Of a stretch of 64,000 bases of DNA, positions 1-8,844 are shown piece by piece (position 1 is the stretch's first letter; each line of letters opens with the position of its first letter). The DNA is taken from NCBI GenBank assembly GCA_003285105.1, contig CP030158.1, positions 2,208,501-2,272,500 on the forward strand. Direction: 5' to 3'. This DNA is from Roseithermus sacchariphilus. Its GTDB lineage: Bacteria; Bacteroidota; Rhodothermia; Rhodothermales; MEBIC09517. Under the pieces are notes generated by a model that saw nothing but the letters and a program-made list of their open reading frames with translations, had not been told where the DNA came from and did not search any database. A program made the position numbers and the translations under genes.

Positions 1-1
1 G

Positions 2-1192
2 GCCGGCTGGCGCCTGGACCAGGAGCCGTTCTTCAACGCGCTCACGGGGGGCTTCTTCGACATGATGAAGCTGCGCACCTCCTACGGGCAGACCGGCAAC
101 GACCAGATCGAGCCGTACCAGTTCCTGGCCACCTTCGGCTTCAACGGCCAGTTCGGCTACGGGGACGGCCTGGGGACCCGCATCGCGCCCACGCGCGTGC
201 CCAACCCCAACATCACCTGGGAAGTCGCCACGCAGTTCGACATCGGCGTGGAAGGGGCCATCCTGGACAACCGCCTCACGTTCGACCTGACGTACTTCAA
301 CCACAACCGTGACGACATCCTGTGGTGGCGCAACGAGGCGGTGCCGGAGACGGCCGGCTTCAGCCTGCCCCGGGAGAACATCGCGAGCATGAAGAACAGC
401 GGCTTCGAGGCGCAACTGACGTACTCGCAGCGGCTCTCGCAAAACGTGCAGGTACGAGGCGGGACGACCTTCTCCTACGCGCACGACGAAGTGAAGTACT
501 TCGCGGAGGCGGAAGGCGTGCTCCCCTGGCAGCGGAACACCGGCCGCCAGTGGAACACCGGCCTGTTCTACCTGACCGACGGGGTCTTCAACGATCAGGC
601 CGAGCTGGATTCCTACCCGCACTGGGCGGGGGCACGGCCCGGCGACATCAAGTTCATCGACTACAACGAGGATGGCGTGATCAACGGCGACGACCGCGTG
701 CGCGTCGATGAAAACGGCATCCCCGACGTCATCGGCTCCTTCAATGCCGGTGCCACGATCGGCCGGGTCGACCTCTACATCCTGTTCCAGGGTGCGGCGC
801 AGGTGCGGCAGTACGTGCGCGCCGGAGGTGTCGGCGAGTTCGGCAACTACTTCATGGAAGACGCCGAGGGCCGCTGGACGCCCGAGACGCCCGAGAACAA
901 CAAACCCCGGGCCTGGAACCGCGTGGATCCGTACTGGGCCTCGAACAACAACGACTACTTCCTGCGGGATGCCAAATATCTCCGCTTGAAGACCGCACGC
1001 ATCGCGTACACCTTCCCGCAAGGCATGCTGCAGACCCTCGGTGGGCTGGGGCAGCTGCAGGTGTACCTCACGGGACGCAACCTGCTCACCTGGTCGCCCC
1101 TGAAGACGATGGACCCCGAGATCCGCAACCAGGCCGCGCACGAGTACCCGCTCGAGCGGGCCTATACGATCGGGATTCAGATGGGCTTCTGA
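2..1192 (+). CDS. SusC-like TonB-dependent outer-membrane receptor, C-terminal part (5' end outside window)
   Basis: The reading frame is open from the first bases of the window to a TGA at 1190, giving 396 residues of the C-terminal beta-barrel. The segments DYNEDGVINGDDR and GRNLLTWSPLKTMDPEI are typical of the last strands of SusC/RagA receptors, and the protein ends in aromatic Phe (IGIQMGF), as expected for an outer-membrane barrel. The plug and N-terminal domains lie upstream of the window. The next gene, 67 bp downstream, is a SusD homologue, so this is the usual SusC-SusD glycan import pair. The substrate cannot be read from the sequence, and no glycoside hydrolase adjoins the pair inside the window. 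Confidence 0.93.
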   Translation, partial: AGWRLDQEPFFNALTGGFFDMMKLRTSYGQTGNDQIEPYQFLATFGFNGQFGYGDGLGTRIAPTRVPNPNITWEVATQFDIGVEGAILDNRLTFDLTYFNHNRDDILWWRNEAVPETAGFSLPRENIASMKNSGFEAQLTYSQRLSQNVQVRGGTTFSYAHDEVKYFAEAEGVLPWQRNTGRQWNTGLFYLTDGVFNDQAELDSYPHWAGARPGDIKFIDYNEDGVINGDDRVRVDENGIPDVIGSFNAGATIGRVDLYILFQGAAQVRQYVRAGGVGEFGNYFMEDAEGRWTPETPENNKPRAWNRVDPYWASNNNDYFLRDAKYLRLKTARIAYTFPQGMLQTLGGLGQLQVYLTGRNLLTWSPLKTMDPEIRNQAAHEYPLERAYTIGIQMGF

Positions 1193-1259
1193 GCGCGCCC
1201 GTGTGGACCTACCCAACCGCAGCTATCCCCTTCCATTGCAGGGAAAACAACCGATACCT

Positions 1260-3041
1260 ATGAGACGCTTTGCGCATATTCTCACGATCCTACTCGGCGG
1301 CTCGCTGTTGTTCATGGCGTGCGACAGCCTGAATCTGGAGCCAAAAACCGAGCTGTCCGGCAACGTCGTCTGGGGAGACCCGGCCCTCGTCGAGGCCTAC
1401 CTCAACGACGTCTACTCGGACGCCGGGTACGGCTTCGGCGACCCGATGATTGCCGGGCTGGCCGATGAGGCCAAGAACACCCACGGCCACGGCGATGCCC
1501 CCATGCGGCTCTCGAACATGAGCCCGACGGACCTCGGCCTCTGGCAGCGCGACTGGGAGGAGGTCATCCGGAAGTTCGACTGGGGCGTCACCTACAGCCG
1601 CATCCGGGACCTGAACACCCTGATCGAGAACGTCAGCGCGAGCGAGGCGCTGCCGGAGCAGACGAAGCAGACGATGCTGGGCGAGGCCTATTTCCTCCGC
1701 GCCTTCTTCTATCACGAGCTGATGCGGTTGCATGGCGGCGTCCCGCTCGTCGATCAGGCCTTCGAACTGGGCGATGACCTGTCGGCCTATCAGACGCCGC
1801 GCGCGTCGTTCGAAGAGACGATCAACTTCATCGTCTCGGACCTGGATGCCGCCGCCAGCCGGCTCACGGCGGACGGCCGCCGGCCGGGTGCTGCCACGGA
1901 AGGCGCCGCCCTCGCGCTCAAGTGCCGGGTCCTGACGCATGCCGCCAGCGACCTCTTCGCCGTCAACCCCTCCGGTATGCCGGAGACAGGCTACACCGGG
2001 GGCGACCAGCAGGCGCGCTGGCAGGCCGCCTCGAATGCCTGCAAGGCGGTCATCGACCTGGGCCGCTACAGCCTGACGCCGGTCTCCTCTGCGGACGAGT
2101 ACCACGAGCTCTTTTCCAAGGGCAACCCGGGGGAAACCATCTGGGCGCGGTATTTCGATCCCTCTGGCGGAGAGAATCACGACCAGGCCCTGTGGGTCAG
2201 CCCCAACGGCTACAACTCCTGGTCCGGCGATACGCCGCTGCAGGAGCACGTGGATGCCTACGAAATGGCGGACGGGTCGGAGTTCAGCTGGGACAACCCC
2301 GAGCACGCCGCCGACCCCTATGCCAACCGCGATCCGCGTTTCTACGCCAACGTCCTCTACAACGGGGCCGTGTGGCGCCCGCGCCCGCCGGGGCTCGACG
2401 AACTGGATCCCGTCGGTGTCATCCAGACGGGCTGGTTCGAGATGCCGGACGGAAACATGCGCGCCGGCCTGGATACCCGCGAAGGCCCCGTGCAGACCTG
2501 GAACGGCACGAAGACGGGCTACAACCTGCGTAAGTTCGTGGATCGTGACATCCTGCCCGACCGGGAACAGCAGTTCAACCCGTGGCCGTTCCTGCGCTAT
2601 GCCGAGGTGCTGCTCAACTATGCCGAGGCCGAGGCGGAACTCGGAAATGCGAGTACGGCCGTCGATGCCCTCAACCAGGTCCGCGCCCGTGTCGGTATGC
2701 CGGACGTGCCCATTGACGGCGGCCCCAACCGGACGCTCATGGACCGCATCCGCCAGGAGCGGGAAGTCGAACTGGCCTTCGAGGAATTCCGCTATTTCGA
2801 CATCCGTCGCTGGATGATCGCCCCGGAAGTACACACCAACGGGCACGGCATCCGGGTCACCGGTCGCCTCGACCCCAACGGGGAGCCGCTGATGTACGCG
2901 GGCGAGGAATACCGGTATGCCTATGAGTACGAGGTCATCCAGGTGGACGAACGCATCTGGAACGACCGGGCCTACTTCCTGCCGATACCACAGGCGGAGA
3001 TGGACCGGAACCTCAACCTCGTGCAGAACCCGGGCTATTGA
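1260..3041 (+). CDS. SusD/RagB family glycan-binding surface lipoprotein
   Basis: This 593-residue protein caps the preceding SusC barrel and binds glycan at the cell surface. The ATG at 1260 gives a clean lipoprotein signal (MRRFAHILTILLGG.. with lipobox FMAC, Cys near residue 21); a GTG at 1203 in the same frame would only add a poor N-terminus. SusD hallmarks are LNLEPKTELS after the signal, the TPR-like segment FLRAFFYHELMRLHGGVPLVD (read in two parts FLRAFFYHELM and RLHGGVPLVD), and a C-terminal YFLPIPQAEMDRN..QNPGY ending. The length is normal for the family. A strong hairpin 50 bp downstream suggests the operon ends here. Substrate unknown. Confidence 0.95.
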   Translation: MRRFAHILTILLGGSLLFMACDSLNLEPKTELSGNVVWGDPALVEAYLNDVYSDAGYGFGDPMIAGLADEAKNTHGHGDAPMRLSNMSPTDLGLWQRDWEEVIRKFDWGVTYSRIRDLNTLIENVSASEALPEQTKQTMLGEAYFLRAFFYHELMRLHGGVPLVDQAFELGDDLSAYQTPRASFEETINFIVSDLDAAASRLTADGRRPGAATEGAALALKCRVLTHAASDLFAVNPSGMPETGYTGGDQQARWQAASNACKAVIDLGRYSLTPVSSADEYHELFSKGNPGETIWARYFDPSGGENHDQALWVSPNGYNSWSGDTPLQEHVDAYEMADGSEFSWDNPEHAADPYANRDPRFYANVLYNGAVWRPRPPGLDELDPVGVIQTGWFEMPDGNMRAGLDTREGPVQTWNGTKTGYNLRKFVDRDILPDREQQFNPWPFLRYAEVLLNYAEAEAELGNASTAVDALNQVRARVGMPDVPIDGGPNRTLMDRIRQEREVELAFEEFRYFDIRRWMIAPEVHTNGHGIRVTGRLDPNGEPLMYAGEEYRYAYEYEVIQVDERIWNDRAYFLPIPQAEMDRNLNLVQNPGY

Positions 3042-3089
3042 TCGGCAACGCGCCTGTGTGATACACACGCACAACGCGCTCGCATGAGC

Positions 3090-3133
3090 GGTCAGGGGTC
3101 GGCTGCCCGGTGTTCCGGGGCCGACCCCTGACC
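3090..3133 (+). terminator. Strong hairpin after the SusCD pair
   Basis: Arms 3090-3102 and 3121-3133 are a perfect 13-bp inverted repeat (GGTCAGGGGTCGG / CCGACCCCTGACC). A second small stem, CCCGG/CCGGG, sits inside the loop. The stem is followed by TTTC rather than a long T run, so it is a terminator or mRNA 3'-end stabiliser. Confidence 0.7.
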
Positions 3134-3277
3134 GTTTCTGGCGGCCGCGCGGGGTGGATCTCCGGCCGCATGCCGCTGTAGAAAAACCATGGGGCTACCC
3201 CCGTGCGGCGTCGGGCCTCCCGGCGCGGTGGTTGCCGCCTCTGCTCACAGGCCTCTGGATCCAGCCTCCGCGGTCCG

Positions 3278-3700
3278 ATGCATACCTTCCTCGCTCCCCG
3301 GGGCCTCCGCCTCGTCGCCGGCCTGGCGCTGGCCGTGGTGCTCTCGTCCTGCTCCGGGGCCTGGCTCAACGTCCGCCGCATCCCGGAGGACGGCTACGTC
3401 CGAACCTTCAATTACCAGTTCCAGGCGCAGGTCCATGCCGACGACGCCGGGGTCTGCAAGCACATGGTCGTCCGGGTCAAACCCCTGAACAAGATGTACT
3501 CGGAGGGCGAGCCGCCGTCCCGTCTGCAACTGTTCGACGACGATTGCCTGAGTCCTTTCCGCTTCGAGCGGGCCGAGTACTATTCCCGGGAGGGTATGCC
3601 GGTGCGGCTCTTCGGAACGGAAGTCGTCCGGTTCCTCAACGAATTCCAGCACCTGGAAAGCGAACTCGTCGGATGGCTCTGGCGAGAGGGCGTGATCTGA
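3278..3700 (+). CDS. Small hypothetical lipoprotein (140 aa)
   Basis: I do not recognise a named family. The ATG at 3278 opens a protein with a positively charged start, a hydrophobic core LRLVAGLALAVVLSS and a lipobox-like LSSC, so it is probably an exported lipoprotein. The mature part is about 115 residues, mixed charge, with two cysteines (one at VCKHM, one at DDDCLS) that could form a disulphide in the periplasm, and no repeats or catalytic motif. It lies 144 bp beyond the SusCD hairpin, on the same strand, and is followed by a terminator that serves the opposite strand. In-frame start codons further upstream (3203) would place the signal peptide internally. Function unknown. Confidence 0.6.
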   Translation: MHTFLAPRGLRLVAGLALAVVLSSCSGAWLNVRRIPEDGYVRTFNYQFQAQVHADDAGVCKHMVVRVKPLNKMYSEGEPPSRLQLFDDDCLSPFRFERAEYYSREGMPVRLFGTEVVRFLNEFQHLESELVGWLWREGVI

Positions 3701-3775
3701 GGGGCGAGCGGCCGCGAGCGGCCCCGGAGCGCGCCTGCCTTGCCGGAGGAGGGAGCAGGCGTGGCGGCCAGACAT

Positions 3776-3802
3776 AAAAAAAGGCCGCCTTACGGGGCGG
3801 CC
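3776..3802 (-). terminator. Rho-independent terminator reading on the minus strand
   Basis: On the minus strand a 7-bp GC stem (GGCCGCC, 3796-3802, with GGCGGCC, 3783-3789) and a 6-nt loop are followed by seven Ts (3776-3782 complement). This is the textbook layout. It ends transcription coming from the ROK regulator, whose stop codon is about 315 bp upstream. Apart from this and the remnant repeat at 3944-4014, I see nothing in 3701-4116. Confidence 0.8.
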
Positions 3803-3943
3803 GTCTGCCTTACAGGGCAGAGAGATTCGTAGAAGGTCCCAGGCGTAGCGTGTCGTTGGTTCTCTTCTGCAGGGGATATCGGTCGGGTGCCGGTGTTCTT
3901 AAACGGGACGGAGAAAAAACACCGGCCCGAACCGCACGGGACA

Positions 3944-4014
3944 GAGCGCCCGCCGGCTCGTCGGGGGGAGGCGGTCGTTCGAGGCGGCTGGTGTCGAGGT
4001 GGTGCTCGTGCAGG
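3944..4014 (-). pseudogene. Truncated copy of a sorting-domain gene end (matches the GH9 gene 3' region)
   Basis: Two adjoining blocks, 3944-3981 and 3982-4014, match 21087-21124 (37 of 38 bases) and 21205-21237 (31 of 33 bases) in the same orientation. In the GH9 gene these blocks are separated by 80 bp that carry the last codons and the stop. Read on the minus strand, the second block encodes LHEHHLDTSRL, against LHEHRLDTSRL in the GH9 sorting domain. This copy therefore looks like a remnant of a T9SS C-terminal domain gene after an internal deletion. No intact coding sequence surrounds it. Confidence 0.6.
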
Positions 4015-4116
4015 TTCGCCGGTGCGTGTGGGGAGAGGAAGCCGTCGGATGAACCGGGTCGCAGCGTGCAGGTCGGTCGGGGGGCCTTTTTGCCGCATCT
4101 CCCGGGCCGGGGCGCG

Positions 4117-5376
4117 TCAGGAGGAGAGCGTGTGCCAGGGTGCAGAGGCCGGCGGATGCACTGCCTCGGTCATGTTGTTTTTCAGGAGGACCCCCGGAGC
4201 CGGGGCAAACGAATGGTACATCGGCAAGGTCGCCACACCCAGCGCGGCTGCGTCGATCCCGGCCGTTGCAATCCGAATGTCCATCGCGGACGGCTTCTCC
4301 TCGATGCGCAGGTGTGGCAGAATGGCCTCGATACGGTCACGGAGCGCCCGGAAGATCACGTCAGGGAGACGCCCTCCGAAGAAGATGGCCTCCGGGTCCA
4401 GCAGGTACTCGATCGTCAGCAAGACCGGAGCGAGGTGCTGGGCGCCCGTATCCAGCCATTCGTTGAGAATGGCATGGTTGGCCTCATAGAGGCGCGCCAG
4501 GTCCTCCGGGTGTGCAGCCTCGGTGCCCTGCTCGCGGAGGCGCTGGTAGAGCCGGGGCAGGTTGAAGAGAACGCCCAGATGAGGCCGTTCGGAGGGGGGC
4601 TCGCTGCCAGGCGTGCTCGACGTCGGGAGGTAGCAATAGCCGACTTCGCCGGCATTGCCGGTGTGCCCCTCGTGCGGCTGGCCGTCGATGACCAGCCCGC
4701 CTCCCAGGCCAGCCCCGAAATAGAGATAAAAGAAGGTCCCGATGTGCTGGCCGTCTCCGTACCAGCGCTCTCCGATGGCGGCGGCCGTGGCGTTGTTTTC
4801 CAGGTAAACGGGGAGTGCCAGACGTTTTCGAAGGATGTCCGCCACCGGGATATTGTGCCAGCCCGGAAAGGCTTTGGGGTTGGCCACGTTCGTGGCGACG
4901 CTGTCCTTCGAGATATCCATGGGTCCGGGCAGGCCCACGCCCACCCCCCAGATGTGCTCCCGGGATAGATCGTGACGACGCATCAGTTCCTGCGTCGTCT
5001 CGGTCAGCAGATCCATGGCCTCGGAGGGCGAGGGGAAGTTCAGTTCGTAATGCATGCGCTCACGAACCTGCCCCACGAAGTCCACCAGCACCCCCGTCAG
5101 GTGATCCTTGTCGAGGTCGAGCCCGATGGAGAAGGCGCCTTCGGCGTTGAGGGCCAGGAGGATAGACGGAGCGCCACGTCCCTCGCGGAGCCGCTCGGCT
5201 TCCCGGACCAGGTTCATATCCAGCAACTCCCGGGTGATGTTCGACACCGTCTGCGCCGTCAACTCGGTGCGCCGGGCGATCTCGGCCCGCGAGAGCGGCC
5301 CGAACCGCCGTATCGTCTCCAGAACGATGCGGAAATTGTAGGCCTTCGTGTATTTGAGGTTCGTTCCGACGAGCAT
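4117..5376 (-). CDS. ROK-family transcriptional regulator
   Basis: The protein has 419 residues. An N-terminal winged helix-turn-helix (about residues 10-75, with GPLSRAEIARRTELTAQTVS) is followed by the ROK sugar-kinase fold (GLDLDKDHLTG; GVGVGLPGPMD; ENNATAAAIGE; FGAGLGGGLVIDG). ROK regulators of this kind sense sugars and repress catabolic genes. The usual CxCGxxGC zinc cluster after GNAGEVGY is absent, and the ExGH motif reads EVGY, so kinase activity is unlikely. The ATG at 5376 was chosen because it starts just before the HTH; the frame stays open upstream but encodes an arginine-rich, unlikely extension. It is divergent from the mannan locus starting at 5798, which is its likely target (inference). 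Confidence 0.9.
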   Translation of the reverse strand: MLVGTNLKYTKAYNFRIVLETIRRFGPLSRAEIARRTELTAQTVSNITRELLDMNLVREAERLREGRGAPSILLALNAEGAFSIGLDLDKDHLTGVLVDFVGQVRERMHYELNFPSPSEAMDLLTETTQELMRRHDLSREHIWGVGVGLPGPMDISKDSVATNVANPKAFPGWHNIPVADILRKRLALPVYLENNATAAAIGERWYGDGQHIGTFFYLYFGAGLGGGLVIDGQPHEGHTGNAGEVGYCYLPTSSTPGSEPPSERPHLGVLFNLPRLYQRLREQGTEAAHPEDLARLYEANHAILNEWLDTGAQHLAPVLLTIEYLLDPEAIFFGGRLPDVIFRALRDRIEAILPHLRIEEKPSAMDIRIATAGIDAAALGVATLPMYHSFAPAPGVLLKNNMTEAVHPPASAPWHTLSS

Positions 5377-5430
5377 AGAAGGGCGACGACCTGAGTGGGG
5401 GAGCCGGCACAGAACGGCCTGGGCGCGCGC

Positions 5431-5460
5431 AAGATACGGGGTGTGAGGGTGCCGTGCTAA
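5431..5460 (-). promoter_or_regulatory. Candidate promoter of the ROK regulator
   Basis: On the minus strand TTAGCA (5455-5460) is separated by 18 bp from TATCTT (5431-5436). This places a transcription start about 50 bases before the ATG at 5376. The match is moderate (4 of 6 in each hexamer against TTGACA/TATAAT). Confidence 0.35.
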
Positions 5461-5655
5461 GGGACGGTCCGACCTGTGGAAGGCCGCGTGGAGCCTGGCG
5501 CCGCGAAGCTCCGCCGGCAGGGTCTTCATCGTCCGGGGTCCGGTATCGGTTTCGGCCGTACGTCCGGAAAGGCCGCGGCAGGGGCATATGATTGTTAAGA
5601 TTCGGTTAAGTTGCCTGGGGTGGAAGCGGTTCCCTCCGGGAAGCGATCCAGGGGC

Positions 5656-5705
5656 TTGATTAAATAAAACGTCTTGAATAAATACGATACCGTTAACTCA
5701 ATCAA
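5656..5705 (+). promoter_or_regulatory. AT-rich promoter/operator region of the mannan locus
   Basis: This is an AT-rich island in a GC-rich intergenic region of 421 bp (5377-5797). TTGATT (5656-5661) stands 17 bp before TAAATA (5679-5684), a promoter-like arrangement; read as a Bacteroidota promoter it is TTG-N20-TAAATACG. The TTGATT also forms the left half of an inverted repeat with AATCAA (5700-5705), flanking the -10 region. That is a plausible operator for the divergent ROK protein (inference). The remainder of 5377-5797 shows no gene. Confidence 0.4.
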
Positions 5706-5797
5706 ATGGAATAACAGGCGGGGCAGTCGTCCGGTAGCGCTTTTGCCGGTTCCGAGAGCCATCCGGGAGATTGCCTGCACGTCCAGGAAAGCACCGC

Positions 5798-8752
5798 ATG
5801 CATCGTTTGGCACGCATCCTTGCCACGGCCCTTCAGGTAGGGTTGCTGGCAGTTCTCACGTCAGCCGGAGTCAGGGCAGACGGGCGCATCACCGGGCAGG
5901 TGACGGATCGGGATACCGGCGAGCCGTTGCCGGGGGCGAACGTGATTCTGGTTGGGACCAGCAAGGGCGCGGCCACCGACATCGACGGGCGGTTTACGAT
6001 CGTAGGTGTGCCTGCCGGCACGCATACGCTGGCGGCTACGTACATCGGATATCGCCGGCAGGAGCAGACGGTGACGGTAGTGGATGGCGCCGAGACGGAG
6101 GTCAACTTCCAGCTGGTCTGGGAAGCGGCCGAGGGAGATGAGGTCATCATCACGGCGCAGGCAGCCGGCCAGACGGCCGCCATCAACCAGCAACTCGCCT
6201 CCAACACCATCACCAACATCGTCTCGGGGGATCGCATCAAGGAGTTGCCGGACGTGAACGCGGCCGAGTCGATCGGGCGGTTGCCGGGGGTATCCATTCA
6301 GCGGTCGGGAGGGGAAGCCAACAAGATTGCCATTCGGGGGCTCTCGCCCAAGTACAACACCGTCACGGTCAACGGGGTGCGCGTGCCCGCTACGGGGGGA
6401 GACGATCGCAGCGTGGACCTGTCGCTCATCTCGTCGAACATGCTCGACGGGATCGAGGTGATGAAGGCCATCACGCCGGATAAGGACGCCGATGCCATCG
6501 GGGGGGCTGTGGATCTCAAGCTGCGGGAGGCTCCGGAGTCCTTTGCCTTCGACCTGCTGGTGCAGGGGGGATACAATCAGTTGCAATCCTACTACGGCAA
6601 CTACAAGGTGGTCGGCAACGTGAGCAACCGGTTCTTCGGGGACCGGCTGGGGCTCATTGCCGCCTTCAACCTGGATGAGTTCGATCGCAGCGCCGACAAG
6701 TTTTCCGCCGACTACCGGCAGTCTTCCGATCCGGAGACCGGTGCGCCGCTGATTCTGGTTTCCGATCTCGGGCTGCGCGAGGAGACGGTGAAGCGGGGCC
6801 GGGCAGGGGCCAGCGCGGTGCTGGATTATCGCCTGCCGGGTGGTCGCCTCACGGCCAATACCTTCTATAACCGCCTGCATTTCGATGGGCTCTACCGCAT
6901 CAACCAGATTGATGTGGATGGCAACCGCCATTACTACGACACCGAGGATCGCAGCGGGACCACCGCCATCTTCACGGGGGCCGTGGGCCTCGAGCAGAGC
7001 TTCAACCGATTCCGCTACGACATCGCGGTGGCGAGAACGGCTTCGCGTACGGAGAATCCCGAGGACTTCACCTGGCGCTTTGCCCAGGAGGGCAATGCCG
7101 TACGCGGTCAGCCTGATGCGGATACGCACCCGACGGAGATCCCGGCCATGCTCAACGTGGATACGCTCCTGACCGGGTTACAGGACGTCTTTGTGTGGCA
7201 GACGCATCGGGAAGAGCAAGAAACGTCATTGCAGGCGAACGTGCAGGTGCCGTTCCGGTTTGGGGACCGGGTCAGCGGGTACGTCAAAACCGGCGGGAAG
7301 CTGCGCTGGCTGGAGCGCTTCAACGATGAGGAGCAGGCCGGGCGCAACGGCCTGTACTACGGCAGCGGAGCCGGCAACCTGAACGAACCGCTGGAATGCC
7401 TTGCCGCTCAGATCCCGGAGTGGAACCTCGAGGAGGTGGTGGGCGAGGTGGGGGTGCTGCCCATCGAAGTCGTTATGAGTGACTATGCCCGCGAGGACTT
7501 TCTGGACGGGGACTACCCCCTCGGCTTTGCCGCCGACCTGGACAAACTGCACCAGATCACCGAGGCCATGCGGGCCTGCGGAGAAGACATATATCGCAAT
7601 TATGCGATAGGATCTCTCGGACGCGATTACGACGGGACGGAGCGTTATCAGGCCGGGTATGCCATGGCCGAGATCAACCTCGGGCCGCGCCTGACGCTCA
7701 TTCCGGGGGTGCGCTGGGAGCGGGATCGCTCGGAGTACCACGGTCAGCGCTATCGCGAAACCTCACCCAACAACGTGCAGGGGCCGCCGGCCGAACTCAC
7801 CCCGCTCACCAACATCCGCGAGAACCGCTTCTGGCTGCCCATGGTGCACCTGCAGGTCCGCCCGACCGACTGGCTGCAGGTCCGCCTGGCTCGCACTCAG
7901 ACGCTGACGCGGCCCGACTACATCCAGTACGCCCCGATCACCACCATCAACAGCTTCCGGAGCTACGTGCGGGCGGCCAACGCACAGCTGAAGCCGGCTG
8001 AGTCCACCAACTACGACGCCGCGCTCTCCGTCTACCACAACAAGATCGGCCTCTTTACCGTGGCCGGGTTCTACAAGTCCATCGACGACCTCATCCTGTG
8101 GGTGGACTATAACCTGCATCCGGACGTTGGGGCGCTGCCGGGGATGAACGTCCCGGAAGAATGGATCGCGGCCCGGCCCCGGGCCAACACCTACATCAAC
8201 AACCCCTTCGAGGCCACGTACCGGGGCGTCGAGATCGACTGGCAGACCAACTTCTGGTATCTGCCCTCGGTCCTGAAGGGCCTCGTCCTGAGTGCGAACT
8301 ACACCTATCTCCAGTCCGAGACCACGTACCAGGCCTACTATCTGGTCAACAGCGATTCGCTGATCCGCCGGCGGCCTCCCGTCTATCTCAAGGAACTCCG
8401 GACGGATTCGGTGCGGACGGCCCGCATGCCGGATCAGCCCACCCACATCGCCAACGTCACGATCGGCTATGACCTGGGGGGCTTCTCTGCCCGGTTCTCC
8501 GTGCTGTACCAGACCGATACCAGCACGTTCATCAATTCCACGAATCCGCTCTTCGACACCTTCTCCGGCGATTACCTCCGCTTCGACCTGGCGGTGCGGC
8601 AGAAGTTGTTCGACGGGCTGGAGGTGTTTGCCAACATCAACAACCTGAACGCCCGGCCGGACCGCACCTTCCGCGGGGCGGACGATGCCAACCCATCCTA
8701 TACCGAGTACTACGGCGTCACGACCGACCTGGGCGCTCGCTACAGATTCTGA
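5798..8752 (+). CDS. TonB-dependent receptor of the beta-mannan locus
   Basis: A 984-residue outer-membrane receptor that probably imports manno-oligosaccharides (substrate inferred from the neighbours). A signal peptide (about residues 1-28) is followed by a carboxypeptidase-regulatory-like domain (about 30-115, GQVTDRDTGEPLPGANV and TDIDGRFTI), a plug domain (about 125-235, with ELPDVNAAESIGRLPGV and NKIAIRGLSPKYNTVTVNG) and a barrel ending in Phe. The plug is of the type described from Caulobacter/Xanthomonas sugar receptors rather than SusC, and no SusD follows it. The ATG at 5798 is preferred; an in-frame TTG at 5771 adds only nine residues. It heads a colinear run of seven genes ending at 20185. 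Confidence 0.93.
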   Translation: MHRLARILATALQVGLLAVLTSAGVRADGRITGQVTDRDTGEPLPGANVILVGTSKGAATDIDGRFTIVGVPAGTHTLAATYIGYRRQEQTVTVVDGAETEVNFQLVWEAAEGDEVIITAQAAGQTAAINQQLASNTITNIVSGDRIKELPDVNAAESIGRLPGVSIQRSGGEANKIAIRGLSPKYNTVTVNGVRVPATGGDDRSVDLSLISSNMLDGIEVMKAITPDKDADAIGGAVDLKLREAPESFAFDLLVQGGYNQLQSYYGNYKVVGNVSNRFFGDRLGLIAAFNLDEFDRSADKFSADYRQSSDPETGAPLILVSDLGLREETVKRGRAGASAVLDYRLPGGRLTANTFYNRLHFDGLYRINQIDVDGNRHYYDTEDRSGTTAIFTGAVGLEQSFNRFRYDIAVARTASRTENPEDFTWRFAQEGNAVRGQPDADTHPTEIPAMLNVDTLLTGLQDVFVWQTHREEQETSLQANVQVPFRFGDRVSGYVKTGGKLRWLERFNDEEQAGRNGLYYGSGAGNLNEPLECLAAQIPEWNLEEVVGEVGVLPIEVVMSDYAREDFLDGDYPLGFAADLDKLHQITEAMRACGEDIYRNYAIGSLGRDYDGTERYQAGYAMAEINLGPRLTLIPGVRWERDRSEYHGQRYRETSPNNVQGPPAELTPLTNIRENRFWLPMVHLQVRPTDWLQVRLARTQTLTRPDYIQYAPITTINSFRSYVRAANAQLKPAESTNYDAALSVYHNKIGLFTVAGFYKSIDDLILWVDYNLHPDVGALPGMNVPEEWIAARPRANTYINNPFEATYRGVEIDWQTNFWYLPSVLKGLVLSANYTYLQSETTYQAYYLVNSDSLIRRRPPVYLKELRTDSVRTARMPDQPTHIANVTIGYDLGGFSARFSVLYQTDTSTFINSTNPLFDTFSGDYLRFDLAVRQKLFDGLEVFANINNLNARPDRTFRGADDANPSYTEYYGVTTDLGARYRF

Positions 8753-8755
8753 GCT

Positions 8756-8798
8756 TTCCTCCGGCGCCCCTGGAAGGGCATCCGGTGTGCCGGAGGAA
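8756..8798 (+). terminator. Intergenic hairpin after the TonB receptor
   Basis: A 10-bp inverted repeat (TTCCTCCGGC at 8756-8765, GCCGGAGGAA at 8789-8798) encloses a second stem, GCCC/GGGC. There is no T run. It could attenuate or stabilise mRNA between the receptor and the beta-helix gene, allowing different expression levels within one operon. Confidence 0.4.
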
Positions 8799-8844
8799 GA
8801 TTCCATCCCTCGATCCTTTCCAGCATCCAACGTGGAGGAGCATC

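Noticed and set aside
3790-4098. Minus-strand frame of 102 codons downstream of the ROK gene
   Set aside because: It runs through the terminator and the sorting-domain remnant in the wrong frame, and its composition is Arg/Pro/Thr-rich without a motif.
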